This document shows, in pieces, positions 32,700 to 44,100 of a stretch of DNA of 64,000 nucleotides (position 1 is its first letter; the number at the start of each line of letters is the position of its first letter). Position numbers and translations under genes: made by a program. Source of the stretch: Aradus depressus (lineage: Eukaryota > Arthropoda > Insecta > Hemiptera > Aradidae); assembly GCA_963662175.1 (NCBI GenBank), contig OY759222.1, forward strand, positions 19,292,222 through 19,356,221. The letters run 5' to 3'. The notes beneath the pieces are model-generated. The model searched no databases. It had not been told where the DNA came from and saw only the letters and a program-made list of their open reading frames with translations.

Positions 32700-34260
32700 C
32701 ATTTTAAATATTATATTATAGATAACTTTTAATAATAATATTGTTATAATTATTAGTATAAATTATGACTAAAACAAAAATAGTTCTGTCGTCCGAGATT
32801 TGCTTCTCAAAAAAATTAGTTTAATAATGTTAGATTTTATTTTTATTTTTTACTGAGAGATTCGAATTACACTCCTTATACACAATACAATAAGTGTATC
32901 TGGTATAAAGGTATTGTATTGTCATTTTTCGAATTCAGGATGTGTATATCTTATTATTGATTGAAGAAAAAGTTTTTGTTTTATTTTTATGAATAAAAAT
33001 AAAGTAAATATTATCTCGGTTTTGTGTTATTTTGTATTTTCCTGATATGAAAAATGTCGTCGGTGAATCACCAGCTATGTATTTCTCCAGCATTTATTAA
33101 TCATTTAAGTTTTCACGTAAATCATCCAAAATAAAAAAATAAAATTGTTGATTCCTTGGAAATAATTTTTTTTTTATAAGTTGAAATTCTTACTGCTAGC
33201 CTGTTTTAATGAAGTAGTACCAATTCTTGCAAGAGCCCAACATGCATCAAAAATTACTAGCCCAGAGGCCAGAACTTGTCAAATAAGCTTTTTAAGCGAA
33301 TAGTGTTAATGTTCGTCGCCAGGGCGCAGCATCCTTTAAAGTTCACTTTTTTATCATTGTAGTACCCAGGTCTGCCGCTAGATGTCAGAACGTCTCATGT
33401 TAGTTTTTCAAAACAGTTTCAATTATTGTCGCTAGAGCATCAAGTAGTACTGACCTTTTACCCTAGATGGCAGTATCTATAAGCAAATTCAATAGAAACT
33501 CAATGCTAAAAGCATGCCACTTGTTTTTTTAGCTTAGGTTCCCGCCATAAAAACGTTTAGTTCATGCTAGGTTTCGTTGTTCATTGGGGCGCTGCAGCTC
33601 GCTACAACGTTATATCTAGGAGTTTTCTTCAGTCTATATTATGTTATTCTGTTTTGTTAAGGTACCTGTGGACTGAGAATAAGGAAATGGACCGAGGGTT
33701 CCTGATATCGTGTATAAATATAAAATCGGCGTGATGTACTTCTTTTGGTCTGTTCGAGGATTTTCAATAACTTTCCAATGAACTAAACAGCTGAAATGTT
33801 GTTCATATATGTATTGTAATGCATGTATGTATTGCAATTTTGCTCTCAAATCTTATCAATTTCGTCATAAAAAACGTCTTGTTAGAAAAAAAAAAAGAAG
33901 ATATGTAGGGTCTTTATTTGAGTGAAACAATTTTTAACAACACACACAAACTAGTTGAAAGTTTTATTAATTATAAAGAACATGCTTAAAACTAACTCCT
34001 AAAACATCAAGCGAAACATAAATTGTATACATTACTCTCACGAAGAGTACTAAACTTTTTTGGGATTGTAACAAACAAGAAATTAAAATAGTTAATTATT
34101 TTGATATGTTTCAATAAATAAAAGGCCACTGGTAGCCCGGATTTTTAAGGATTTTGAATTATAAATTTTACATTTTACCAACAGTTGATAAATAACATGA
34201 ATGGTAATTATATGGGCAACACTGATGTTAGTCGGAAGGTTTTATTGTTGTTTCTATTGT
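32700..34260. other. intergenic upstream of NUP42, mostly unrecognised
   Basis: Contains a family R end fragment at 33058-33125 (GTCGTCGGTGAATCACCAGC). The rest has no gene or clear repeat. Any NUP42 promoter would lie near the right edge. Confidence 0.4.
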
Positions 34261-34290
34261 AGAGGCCGACTCAAATTATCGTTTGTGATT

Positions 34291-34296
34291 ATGTGA
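34291..34296 (+). promoter_or_regulatory. start-stop upstream element (ATG TGA) before NUP42
   Basis: ATGTGA lies 23 bp before the NUP42 ATG and would form a minimal start-stop uORF if it is in the 5' UTR. A pyrimidine-rich stretch ending TTGTAG at 34262 could be a 5' UTR splice acceptor, which would keep this element in the mRNA. Transcript start is unknown. Confidence 0.3.
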
Positions 34297-34319
34297 TTTA
34301 ATATTGATAGACATTGACA

Positions 34320-35381
34320 ATGTCTGTCTGTAGATATTTTCAAACCAATAGTTGTCGATTTGGAAATAAGTGCAGATTTCGTCACGTTTATGAGGATGAA
34401 TACGCGCCATCTAGATATGATGCATATTCCTATACGGACAATAAGCCCTCTGGAGTGTCTGTTCTACAGAGGGCTCGTAGTAATACATCTTATCAACATA
34501 ATAGCAGAACCTCCTATCAGACAAGCCATCAGCCACCCATTTCAGAAAATGTTGGGGATGTCTCCCTGATGAAACATGAAATAGGAGAGGCATTCAAATC
34601 AGTCGACATGAGTGGGATCTGGCCTTTGAGTTGTATTTCATTAGTTGTCACTTACGGAAATCTTCCCGGATTTGAAGATATTTCTCCAGAAGAAATCCGT
34701 TTGAAAGCTTATATTGCACAGGCATCAGGCACCTTTCAGAGCTACGTCTCTGAAGTTCAGGCGTTGTTAAATCAGATGAAAGAATTGAAAGAAGTTTTAC
34801 TCAAAAAAGGGCCACAGGCTGACGGTATTTTGAGAGAATATGTAAAACAGAGTTCTAGTAAAATGGTTGAACGTTTTCATTCTATTGAACCATCTTCATC
34901 TTTTTCATTTAATTTAGCTTCAAATCAAACTTTTATGGGCCAGCAAGAAGCTCTGTCAACCAATATTTTTGGTCAAGTTCCTCAAACGTTTCCAGCGCAA
35001 TCTACGCCCTTTGGTCAGACTACTTCGTTAGGACAGTCAACAGGTTTTGATCCGCCTCATAATGCTGAGTTTCAATCAGCTCCACAAACCTCAGCTTTTG
35101 CACAACCATCAAGTGAGGTATTTAGTAAGAACATATTTGGACAAGTATTCAACAGTGTACCTCAAAGTGGTCAACATTGTGATGTGAATGGTTTTGCCCA
35201 AAAGCCCGCCAGCAGTACATTTGGCGTCGCATCTCAAGCAACAAATATTTCACTTGAAGCAAATTCTATGATATACTCGGAGGTAGACTCTCTTACAAAT
35301 GAAGAAATAGAACAATTCAAAGCTACTACATTTTCCTATGGGAAAGTTCCGTCCAAACCACCACCAAAAGAATTGTGCTAA
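34320..35381 (+). CDS. NUP42: Nucleoporin NUP42 (NUPL2/hCG1), intronless
   Basis: A single open frame of 353 residues. The first ATG is at 34320; an in-frame TTG at 34314 is not a likely start. Residues 1-22 form a CCCH zinc finger (C4, C12, C18, H22; spacing 7-5-3). The middle has a helical segment and a Ser/Gln-rich region with sparse FG dipeptides (NIFGQV twice, PFGQ, TFG). The C-terminus (IEQFKATTFSYGKVP, then KPPPKELC) is the conserved tail that in NUP42 binds GLE1. The family sits on the cytoplasmic face of the nuclear pore and helps GLE1 activate the DEAD-box helicase DDX19 in mRNA export. No intron interrupts the coding region. It is not a processed copy in appearance: the frame is intact and I see no genomic poly(A) directly after it. 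It lies tail to tail with PRPF38A. Confidence 0.92.
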   Translation: MSVCRYFQTNSCRFGNKCRFRHVYEDEYAPSRYDAYSYTDNKPSGVSVLQRARSNTSYQHNSRTSYQTSHQPPISENVGDVSLMKHEIGEAFKSVDMSGIWPLSCISLVVTYGNLPGFEDISPEEIRLKAYIAQASGTFQSYVSEVQALLNQMKELKEVLLKKGPQADGILREYVKQSSSKMVERFHSIEPSSSFSFNLASNQTFMGQQEALSTNIFGQVPQTFPAQSTPFGQTTSLGQSTGFDPPHNAEFQSAPQTSAFAQPSSEVFSKNIFGQVFNSVPQSGQHCDVNGFAQKPASSTFGVASQATNISLEANSMIYSEVDSLTNEEIEQFKATTFSYGKVPSKPPPKELC

Positions 35382-36467
35382 GTATTAATTGTTTCATTGT
35401 AAACATTTCTGTATATAGACTTCAATTTATATTTATTTTACACTTAGGTCATGATTCTCAGAGTAAATTTTCAGTGTTAATTCTGGCTCATGAAAAAAAA
35501 TGTTTTATGCCAATGCTTTTATACATTTTTTTTTTATTGCACATGACTATTCTTGCGTTTAATGAAAATTATAATTTTTGATTTTTGTTATAGTTAAAAA
35601 TGCATAAATATTGTAAAATTCTGCTAATTTCTAGAATGAAGATCAAAGCGATATTTAATATATTTTTCTTGAATATACGTTTCTATTTTTTTTTCATACC
35701 TTTTATTTAAAAAAAAAAAAAAAGAAGAAAGTGAAAATATAGGTGAAAGCTTTTATTGTATTTTCATATTTTCGAAGGAAAATTCTATACATTGTGAACT
35801 TTTACGAGTTCTTTATCTCTTTTCTAGGCTTTCTCCAACCGGCCCTATGTTTTTTCAACCAAAAATGAAAGCAGAAAAACTCCTCAGCAATACACGTGCT
35901 CAGCACGAATCTATCAACTAATTGTTCACACTTCCTCTAAAACCGATTGGTTTTTTAGAGTGAAAACTGTTTGGGCTGAAAACCGTAGTTGACTTACATG
36001 GGACTTCTGAATCATACTAAATTTCTGACCGATTACATAATTTCTGTATTTAATAAAAAAGTTGAAATGAAATAAAATTGAAGGGAGCGTCAATGATCTC
36101 AATATTTTTAACTCTACTAATTATTATTCTTTCAGTTGGTAGAGCATTTAATGGATATTAAAGTATACAGAGCTGATTTCTGTGGTTAGTGGACAAGCTA
36201 ACAAAACATGGTTGGAATCAGCTGAAGTAAGTCCGTCTCAGCTACAAAAAGGATGCTATGAAATGTTGATTTTATGAAGGTGCAAAGGTAAGAAGCATTA
36301 TTGAACCAAAGCATATTGTGTTATTTATTGATACTACCCAAGTGCTGGGACGGACTCACACTCTGTTGCGCCCAGAGGCAAAAAATATTCTGCCGCCCAC
36401 TCTAGGAAAGAGCGTAATCTAATCCTCGGACAGCTGAGTTCCAAATGCAAATATTACACTGAACAAA
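35382..36467. other. NUP42 3' region and intergenic sequence
   Basis: The AT-rich NUP42 3' flank shows no clean AATAAA. About 35860-36060 has family R-like reversed phrases ('cagcacgaatctatcaactaattg', 'gaaaccgtagttgacttacatggg'). Nothing else recognised. Confidence 0.35.
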
Positions 36468-36765
36468 ACAGTTAGTTATTATAACTCATGCCCGGGCTTT
36501 AACTACGTGGTTATATCGCCTACTATCAGAGCGCTCTTTCTTCACTCTCATGGACATGAGCCCGACTCTACTATGGGAGTCCTAAATTTCCCCTAGCCTA
36601 AATTTTTATTCACCTAGGGTAGGGGTCTTAACGAGAACCTGACATCGTACAGGCTCGGGACCATCGTTTAATGTCATGCTTAATTTTATTTTACTTCCCA
36701 GATAAAATAAACTAAGGGCTTCGGCCGGGTTTTGAACCCATGATCTTGGAGCTCAAAAGCTGAAC
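36468..36765 (-). mobile_element. SINE family A, minus
   Basis: 'cagttagttattataactcatgcccgggc' to 'gggttttgaacccatgatcttggagctc'. The tRNA head is partly lost; part of the centre ('catcgtttaatgtcatgctt') is shortened. It sits within 110 bp of the PRPF38A stop. Confidence 0.7.
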
Positions 36766-36824
36766 AAAACATAAAATGATCAATTTTGGGTCAACATGAT
36801 AGATGTAATGTTACATAAAAATTG

Positions 36825-36830
36825 TTTATT
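36825..36830 (-). terminator. poly(A) signal of PRPF38A
   Basis: AATAAA on the minus strand, about 40 bp past the PRPF38A stop codon. Confidence 0.6.
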
Positions 36831-36869
36831 ATTATACTGTACACAGAGACAAAATAATTGAGATTTGGT

Positions 36870-37805
36870 CTAGTAAAGAGTCCTGACCCTGTGGTCCCTG
36901 TCCCGTCTACGGTCCCTCTCGTAGTCTCGCCTCGGTCGTATCCGTTCTCTCTCCCTCAGTTCCTTCCTCTCCCGCTCTCGCCGCTCCACACTCCTCGACC
37001 TGTGCCGCCTCTCTCGACTCCGACTTCTCTCTCGGTACTTCTCCCGTTCCCGTTCCCTTTCTACCATTCTCTTGTCCCGCTCTCGTTCTCGGTCCCTTTC
37101 CCGGTCTCTGTGTTTCCTCTCCCTCTCTTTACTCCTCTCTCTCTCCTTCCTCACGGGCGTTCTCTTCCTCTCTTCTCTTTTCGTTGGTTTTTCCAATGGC
37201 ATTTCTTCATCTTCTTCCCCAGAACTTTCCATATTGTCGTCTGCATCGTCCTCCAGTGCTGATATCCTTGGTTCAAGTTCATTTGCTTCTTCTAGAACAT
37301 GTCTTTTTTGCATTCTTGGCAGTATGACGTCAAACATTCGTTCCTCATGAAGGAGAGCATCAATAAATTCATCCATATGCATCAGTTCGAAATGTCCATC
37401 CCTAGTTTGATGTCTCAACTTTCTGCTGTCATTAAGTAAAGGCTCTAAATACTTGTAACAATCCACAGATGATCCTACAAGCCTCATATATAATGCTCCC
37501 AAAGCACGAACATATTTAAAATCTTCATTTTTGATAAATTCAACTACAATGTCTTTTTCAGGCTGTATTTGTAACATTTTCAAAATTAAACACAAGTATG
37601 GTGTAGGTTTTATGTTACCTCCGTAAATTCCTCCAATAAATCGCAATCCCATCGCTTTGTCTACTATGAGCTCAGCTGAGAGAGCAAAGCATTCCTCCTT
37701 CCAATATTTGCATTCGTAAATTCGGGACCTGATAATTTTTTCAATTAAGAACTGAGGATTTGTTCCACGAACAGACTTTGCATCTTTTACTGTACGATTA
37801 GCCAT
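36870..37805 (-). CDS. Prp38 (PRPF38A): Pre-mRNA-splicing factor 38A (PRPF38A), intronless
   Basis: A 311-residue frame on the minus strand with ATG at 37805-37803 and TAG at 36872-36870; the human protein is about the same length. Residues 1 to about 180 form the PRP38 domain (it opens MANRTVKDAKSVRGTNPQFL and includes GLRFIGGIYGGN and YVRALGALYMRL). About 183-210 are acidic (EDDADD, SGEEDEEMP), and the rest is an Arg/Glu/Asp-rich RS-like tail. The protein is a component of the spliceosomal B complex needed for catalytic activation in the nucleus. An AATAAA on the minus strand (36825-36830) follows the stop by about 40 bp. Its start faces the nucleostemin start 367 bp away. The arginine-rich tail explains the C/T-rich plus-strand shadow frames in the same place. 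Confidence 0.97.
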   Translation of the reverse strand: MANRTVKDAKSVRGTNPQFLIEKIIRSRIYECKYWKEECFALSAELIVDKAMGLRFIGGIYGGNIKPTPYLCLILKMLQIQPEKDIVVEFIKNEDFKYVRALGALYMRLVGSSVDCYKYLEPLLNDSRKLRHQTRDGHFELMHMDEFIDALLHEERMFDVILPRMQKRHVLEEANELEPRISALEDDADDNMESSGEEDEEMPLEKPTKREERKRTPVRKERERSKERERKHRDRERDRERERDKRMVEREREREKYRERSRSRERRHRSRSVERRERERKELRERERIRPRRDYERDRRRDRDHRVRTLY

Positions 37806-38172
37806 TTTAAATTAAATAAAGAAACTAATAGTAATAAGACATTTCTCACTTCACCGGACAAACTAATAAATCATAACAACTTATCATAACTTAACCTTTC
37901 ATAATCAAACAATTGCACCTATGCCTCTATAATATTGGCTTCAGGGAAATCCTGAATATTTACCAGGTTTAATCGCACTCAGAAATATATTTTTTTATTG
38001 ACATCTTAGTTATCTTTAATATATCTAAAAGTTATTTACCAGAATCTGTCGCAGTTACAATAATAGTAGATTGTTATGCATCGTTGCATGTACCTTTTAA
38101 CCCTATGGTTACCTTCTATTTTATCTCACGTGTGTTGTCAAAACTTTTTTACTCTTGTAGGTTCCTTATAAA
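37806..38172. promoter_or_regulatory. putative bidirectional promoter, PRPF38A / nucleostemin
   Basis: 367 bp separate the two divergent start codons. No other gene or recognisable repeat lies here, so both promoters and both 5' UTRs must fit inside. I see no convincing TATA box. Shared use is an inference from spacing alone. Confidence 0.55.
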
Positions 38173-41100
38173 ATGGCAAAATTGTGTTTAAGTAAGTATA
38201 CTTTTTATTAAAGTTATGAAAGTCTTCTGAATAAGATTATACTTGTTTCATAAGTGATGTATTTTTAGAGAAAAAAAGCAAACGAGTTCCCGCGCGGTTG
38301 CGTTATAAAATAGAGAAAAAAGTGAAGGAACACAACAGAAAAGCCCGAAAAGAAGCTAAAAAACAACCGAAAAGTAAGTTTTATTAAAGCAATAGTTAAA
38401 TTATAAATTTGATTTCGACTCAATTCACATTAATTTTTTTTCTGCGTTTTAGGCCATAAACAGAAAATTATTAAAGTTCCTCAGGATTGTCCATTTAGAG
38501 AAGACATATTGAAAGAGGTTGAAGAGCTAAAACGGAAAAAAGAAGAGGAGAAGCTGAAGCAGAAAGCTCTGTGGAAAGAGGAAAGAGAGAAATTAAAACA
38601 GTTGGAAAAGGAACATGGAGATCTGGAGGGGCTTGTTGTCAATGCTGAATTGAAGGAAAAAATTCACAATGCTTTCACCCCTAATGAAGAGGAAAAACCT
38701 TTCTTTATTAAGAAAGAAGGGACTCTCAAAGCATATTACAGAGAATTCAAAAAGGTATTAATTTGTTGTCAAATCATATTTACTGCCAATATTTGCTAAT
38801 TGCACGTATTTCTATATACATTTTTCTACTTTTTGAACCAAGTCCCCTTATGAATTACGTCCCCGTTCTTTATGAAGAGGAAACTTGAATTTATATTTTG
38901 TATTTAATAAACAAAAATCAGTACTCATGTTTACGGTGCATACGCATCTCTCGGGTTACACACCTTCGGCGATTTTCTGTTCCTCAATGTAATAAAAATC
39001 TAGTCTACGTTATATTATTTTCAGGCATGGATTTAAAATGTTAGATTAATGGATTAACAATGATCAAATAGAATTCAATCAAGAAGTGTAGAGAGATTTA
39101 AACGGATCTATATAGAATTTCCAACAAAACTTTTTTTCGTTGTGTCTACTTATCTTGAAATAATTATTAAACATTAATCTTTATGATAAACAATTTGTTG
39201 GTTGTAATGTTTCATAATATACGTGTAATTTCATCTAATATTTCATCCTAAAACAGACAGCATAAATTATGTAGATGGATAGATAAACTCTTTATTATAC
39301 TAAAGAATACAACAACCTTTATGGCAATGAATGTTTTTTTTAAATACATATTCTTATAGTCATAGAAAAGGAAAAAAAATCTATATATATACTTGTAGCA
39401 AATAAGGATAAAATAAATAACTAAATAAAACTTTTATTGCACTAAAGAATACAAGCTTTAATGCAATGAATGGGGTTTTTTTATATATAAAATAGATATT
39501 CTTATAGTTATAGATAGAAAAGGAAAAAAAAAAAAATATATATATATAAGTAAAATAGAAACTGAATAAAAATATTCAAATAACATTAAAATAATAAATA
39601 TGGACATGCAATTTGATAGAAACAGTGCAAGCAACTAGGAAACAAAAACACTTCAAAATTATATAAATCATATATGACCTTTGTTAAGGGAAAATAGTAA
39701 AATTGTAGTAGCCATAACAGAAAAATAAACACTGAAAAAATAAATATATATATCTTATAAACAATAAATTGAATTTTATTTTTTTTAATTTTAAGTTTAT
39801 AGTAAAAAATAAAAATAAATTGTTTATTTTTTAACAATTACATTATCAATAAACTCCACAATTGATGCTGAGTCAAATTTTGGTCTATTAATAAGATATT
39901 TGTGAAGAAATGTTTGCCTGGATATACACAAAGAGGGACAATAGAAAAAAAAAGTGGAAAAAAAAGGTCGTTATTTTCATATATTAAGTAGAGAAGAAAT
40001 AATAACTTGGCGAGGATAGCGCAAAAATTCACCTTTTGTAAGACACGTGAGACATTTTACTCTTTTGATATTCCATTCAGGGTCTGATAACCCAAGAGAC
40101 GAGGCTACCCGTTAATATGTTCTCGAAAATCAGACCTCTTCTACCGATGGAACCTTTAAACCAACCTTCGTACTGTAATTCTTGAGGGGGCTTGATGAGG
40201 GTCGTTATATTCTCTTGACCAGTAAAGTGAAATGAGGGTGTCTTATGTAGGTTGTGGAAGCAGCGGACGTGGTGCTAGAAGTGGTGGACGCTAGAGACCC
40301 CCAAGGTACCAGATGTAAGCAGGTCGAGGAGGCGGTTCTGGAGGCGGGCAACAAGAAGCGACTAGTCATTGTCGTCAACAAAGCTGGTATCTCATCTTCT
40401 CTTCTTCTTATTTTAGTTTATACAGTTTCTGAACTAGGGCGAAATGCTAGGGTAATTGTAGGAGATACCAGGGTCTGGAGTATGGAGCACACCATGACAT
40501 TCTCAGTCTAAATACAACGACGGGGAATGCAAGACTCAATATTTACACATTAACATAAGATGTTTGTTTATTTGTAAAGCGCTTCTATTGTGAACATCAT
40601 ATCTCTGTTTTTAATTAACATAGACGAACGTTTTATGGCTTAGATTAAACAAGACATACAATCTGATTCGAGGGCGCCGGTAGCTCACTGCTATGCGTGC
40701 TTGCCTTCTATACTCAAGGTCGTGGGTTCGAAACCTGGCCGAGGCCCTTAGTTCATTTTATTTAGGAGGCAAAATAAACTTAAGCACGCCGTCCTTCGGA
40801 TGGGACGTTAAGCGATGGTCCCGAGCCTGTACGATGTCAGGTACTCGTCAAAGACCCCTGTCCTAGGTGAAAAAAAAAGGTCCTCGTAGGTAAAGCCCGG
40901 GCATGAGTCATAATAACTAACTATAATTTGATTCTGACCGAAAATAATGAATTCAAGTGTGTACCACGAAAGTCCAATTTTTTTTAATGAATTCGCTTCT
41001 TCCTCCCTGATTCGGGTGGTCCAATTTTCTGACTAACGAACATTATTTTTATTTTTTACAAATATTATTTTGGGGCGAAGTTTAAAACAAGAGTTCAGTA

Positions 41101-44100
41101 GTTATTATTTCTGCCGTTAAGAAATTTATATATAATATATTCTCACCCAATGCATCCAAAGAATAATTGCAAATATTTTGCGATTGTTGCCTAATTTTAT
41201 TATACAAATAAAACATTTCATATGTGATGGTAAGATGTGGGACGAGATTTCTTATAAAAATAAAAGACGTTGCCTTTCCACTGTTTTATTTTGACCAGAA
41301 CAGGTTTTCAACGCAATAGCGTCATCATCAGTAGTGCTGTGTGGGTGGAGTAAGTAAGTTTATTTAATTATATAATTTTTTATTTTGTTACTCTTTACCC
41401 TGATGCTTTAAGATTTACATTTACACTATTTGTATATTTTATGTATTCTATCATAGATGAACCACTGATCATGACGCTGTTGCGTTGAAAACCGGTTCTG
41501 GTCAAAATAAAACAGTGGGAAGACAACGTCTTTTATTTCTATGAGGAATAAAACATTTTTTAAAACAATTTGTTAATTTTTTTGATATTTCATTTACGTA
41601 ACAACATAATTGATATTCAAATTCAAAAAAACAACACATATTATTCTTTCTAAAAGTATTTGTTGGGGGCCATGGTGGCCGTGCGGGCTAGAGCGTAGGG
41701 CTTTGGTCGCATAATCTCACCATGGTTTGCTGGTTCGGATCCCATCCGGGAGTGAGTTTTATTTCTTAGATAGAACTCTCTCCCGGAGTCATGGATGTTG
41801 TAAATAACTGGATAACACATTGACATGGCTAATATGCACCGTACATAAAGCCAAAACAAAAAAAAGTATTTGTTAATAATTATGTTGAAGAACTTGAGTA
41901 CATTGTAAGTTTTAACAATTTCCTCTTTATTGAACTGACCATTGCTGTTGTAGATCTGGTGCCTCGGGAGGTGTTGGACAAGTGGCTATCTTTCCTAAGA
42001 GGCTCCTTCCCCGCGGTCCCCTTCAAGGCTAGCACTCAGTCCCAGAGGGGACATCTGGGCCGTAAGAAGCTCTCCAAAACCAAATTCAAAAAAGCCGTCG
42101 CCAGCATCAAAACCTCTTCCTCCGTTGGCGCTGAACTGCTCATGTCTCTTCTAGGCAACTATTGTCGAAACAAAGGCATCAAAACTGCCATCACCGTTGG
42201 TGTCGTCGGTGAGTCTCCTTCTAATTTTAGTTTCCATGTAATCGGTCAAAAATTCGATGTTGAATTGTTATTGAAATTTCATATTTTTCTGTCCCCTGAA
42301 CACAAAAATCACCAAAAACATGCCGTTTGTCTGTCCTTGTGTCTGTGAACCGTGTGCTTCCGATAGAATGAATGTATCTCACACATGAATATAGTCTGAA
42401 ATATATTCATTCCATGTGAGTCCAGAAGTTCATAAGGACGGCACCGATTGATTTTTAGTGAAAACATTTGGAGGGAGTTGGATGGCTCCTAAAATAATCT
42501 AATAACTGCCAATGTATCAATATATATATATCGCTATCTCAGAACAAGACTGTCACAACTCAAAAAATATCGAATTCGTACTAATCTCATAGGAAGAATG
42601 GTAATATGGTATACTTTTTTTATGGAAGAGTGTTACAATTGTAACTTATAATTCTGGCCACCAGAGAGCAGATGTGTCGGTCTTCCATTGTACGAAAAGG
42701 TTGGGCTTTAAAGGGTGTTACGATGGTGAAAGCATAGTAAAATTGGCTTAAAAGTAAGTATTATTAACGGTGTAAAAGCTTATTGCTCTAGCAGTTTTCT
42801 AAATAAGTCAAAAGTTAAGTAACGTTAAGGATCAGTGAATTTTAAAACGTGATTTCCCAAAATTCACATTTTTTTAGTTGTGATAGTATTGTTCTGAGGT
42901 AGCGATATATACATTGTTGTGTTTCAAAATTTTTTAAAATGTAATTACAATATGTCAATTTAGCATCTCCTTAAAAGTATTGTTCACAGTTTTTTATTCA
43001 GTGTTTAATTGTTTTTAATAATTCAAAATAATAGAATGACTGAATTTAATCTTCAAAACATGAGATACCCAAACTGAAAAACTGTTTTCACAGATATTCT
43101 CCCCCCTCCAAGCCTTACTTACGTTCTGAATTTTAAGGTAGTCGGTCGTAAATGGGGCCTGGCATCCAGACAGACGGATGTCCGGCGTAAAACTAGTTAT
43201 CGAGGTGTTTCACGAATATGTACATTTTCAAACCCAATACAACAGGTGAATCTATTTCTTATAGGCGATGAAATACCCTACAAATATTTAGTTACTTTTT
43301 CCCAGCTGTATACGTAGTGCGAAGGGAGTTGTGAAATCTTTACAAATAAAACTGTAAGGGTGTAGTCTGTACATTGAGTATTTTTCAAAATTATTTGAGT
43401 TTTATCTGATTTGGTCGAACAAAGATCATACTAGCGGTTTGTAGGTTCCGTGTCTGTCAGTTCCATCATTACGGGAATATGGATGAACATATCTACCTTG
43501 TCTGGAGTAACTTTTGGGATGTATATGATTTCAGAATTATATGATGATGATGTTTATTTGTAGACAGAAAACGTTATTTCATGTTTGATCCAGAAACAGT
43601 TACTGGCTCAATATTAAAGATAATTTATGGTTTACTTTGTGAAGTTCCATTCTAGGAATAGATAATTAAAAATACACAAATTGTTCGTCAAACTTCTGCT
43701 TTTTCACAACGTTTTCACTATTCTCCGAATATAGTGAAGTTTGACGAACAATTTGTGTATTTATAATTATCTATTCCTCTATATTCAAGACATTTTTATT
43801 GTTTACATTTTTGTTCTATGTATTTTTTTTTTTTTTTTTTTATAAAAATAACGGAGTAATGAATAAAATGTTTTGAGATAGAGATATTTTTCTTCAAAAT
43901 TTATTTTTCTGATCTTCTGAATTCAAAAATGAAAGAATGGATGTCTGTACGATTGAGTGTCTATGTAGACGATAAATCCCGATTAAATGAATACACCGAT
44001 ATGAAAACTGACATTATTGCAGAGATATTGTGAAATAATTCAAATGAGACTCTTAGTCTTATCTCTTATGCTTTTGGCTGAGGATGGTAGAATACCGAAA

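Noticed and set aside
34314..34319. NUP42 start at 34314
   Set aside because: That codon is TTG; the first ATG in frame is 34320, which also places the CCCH finger at the usual N-terminal position.
36858..37350. Plus-strand frames of 134 and 92 residues, Ser/Pro/Leu-rich
   Set aside because: They are the antisense of the Arg/Glu-rich PRPF38A tail.
40690..40740. tRNA gene at the 5' end of SINE copies (A and B boxes)
   Set aside because: The same head occurs attached to the SINE body in many places (44919-45264, 52510-52822, 55220-55564), so these are SINE promoters and not tRNA genes.
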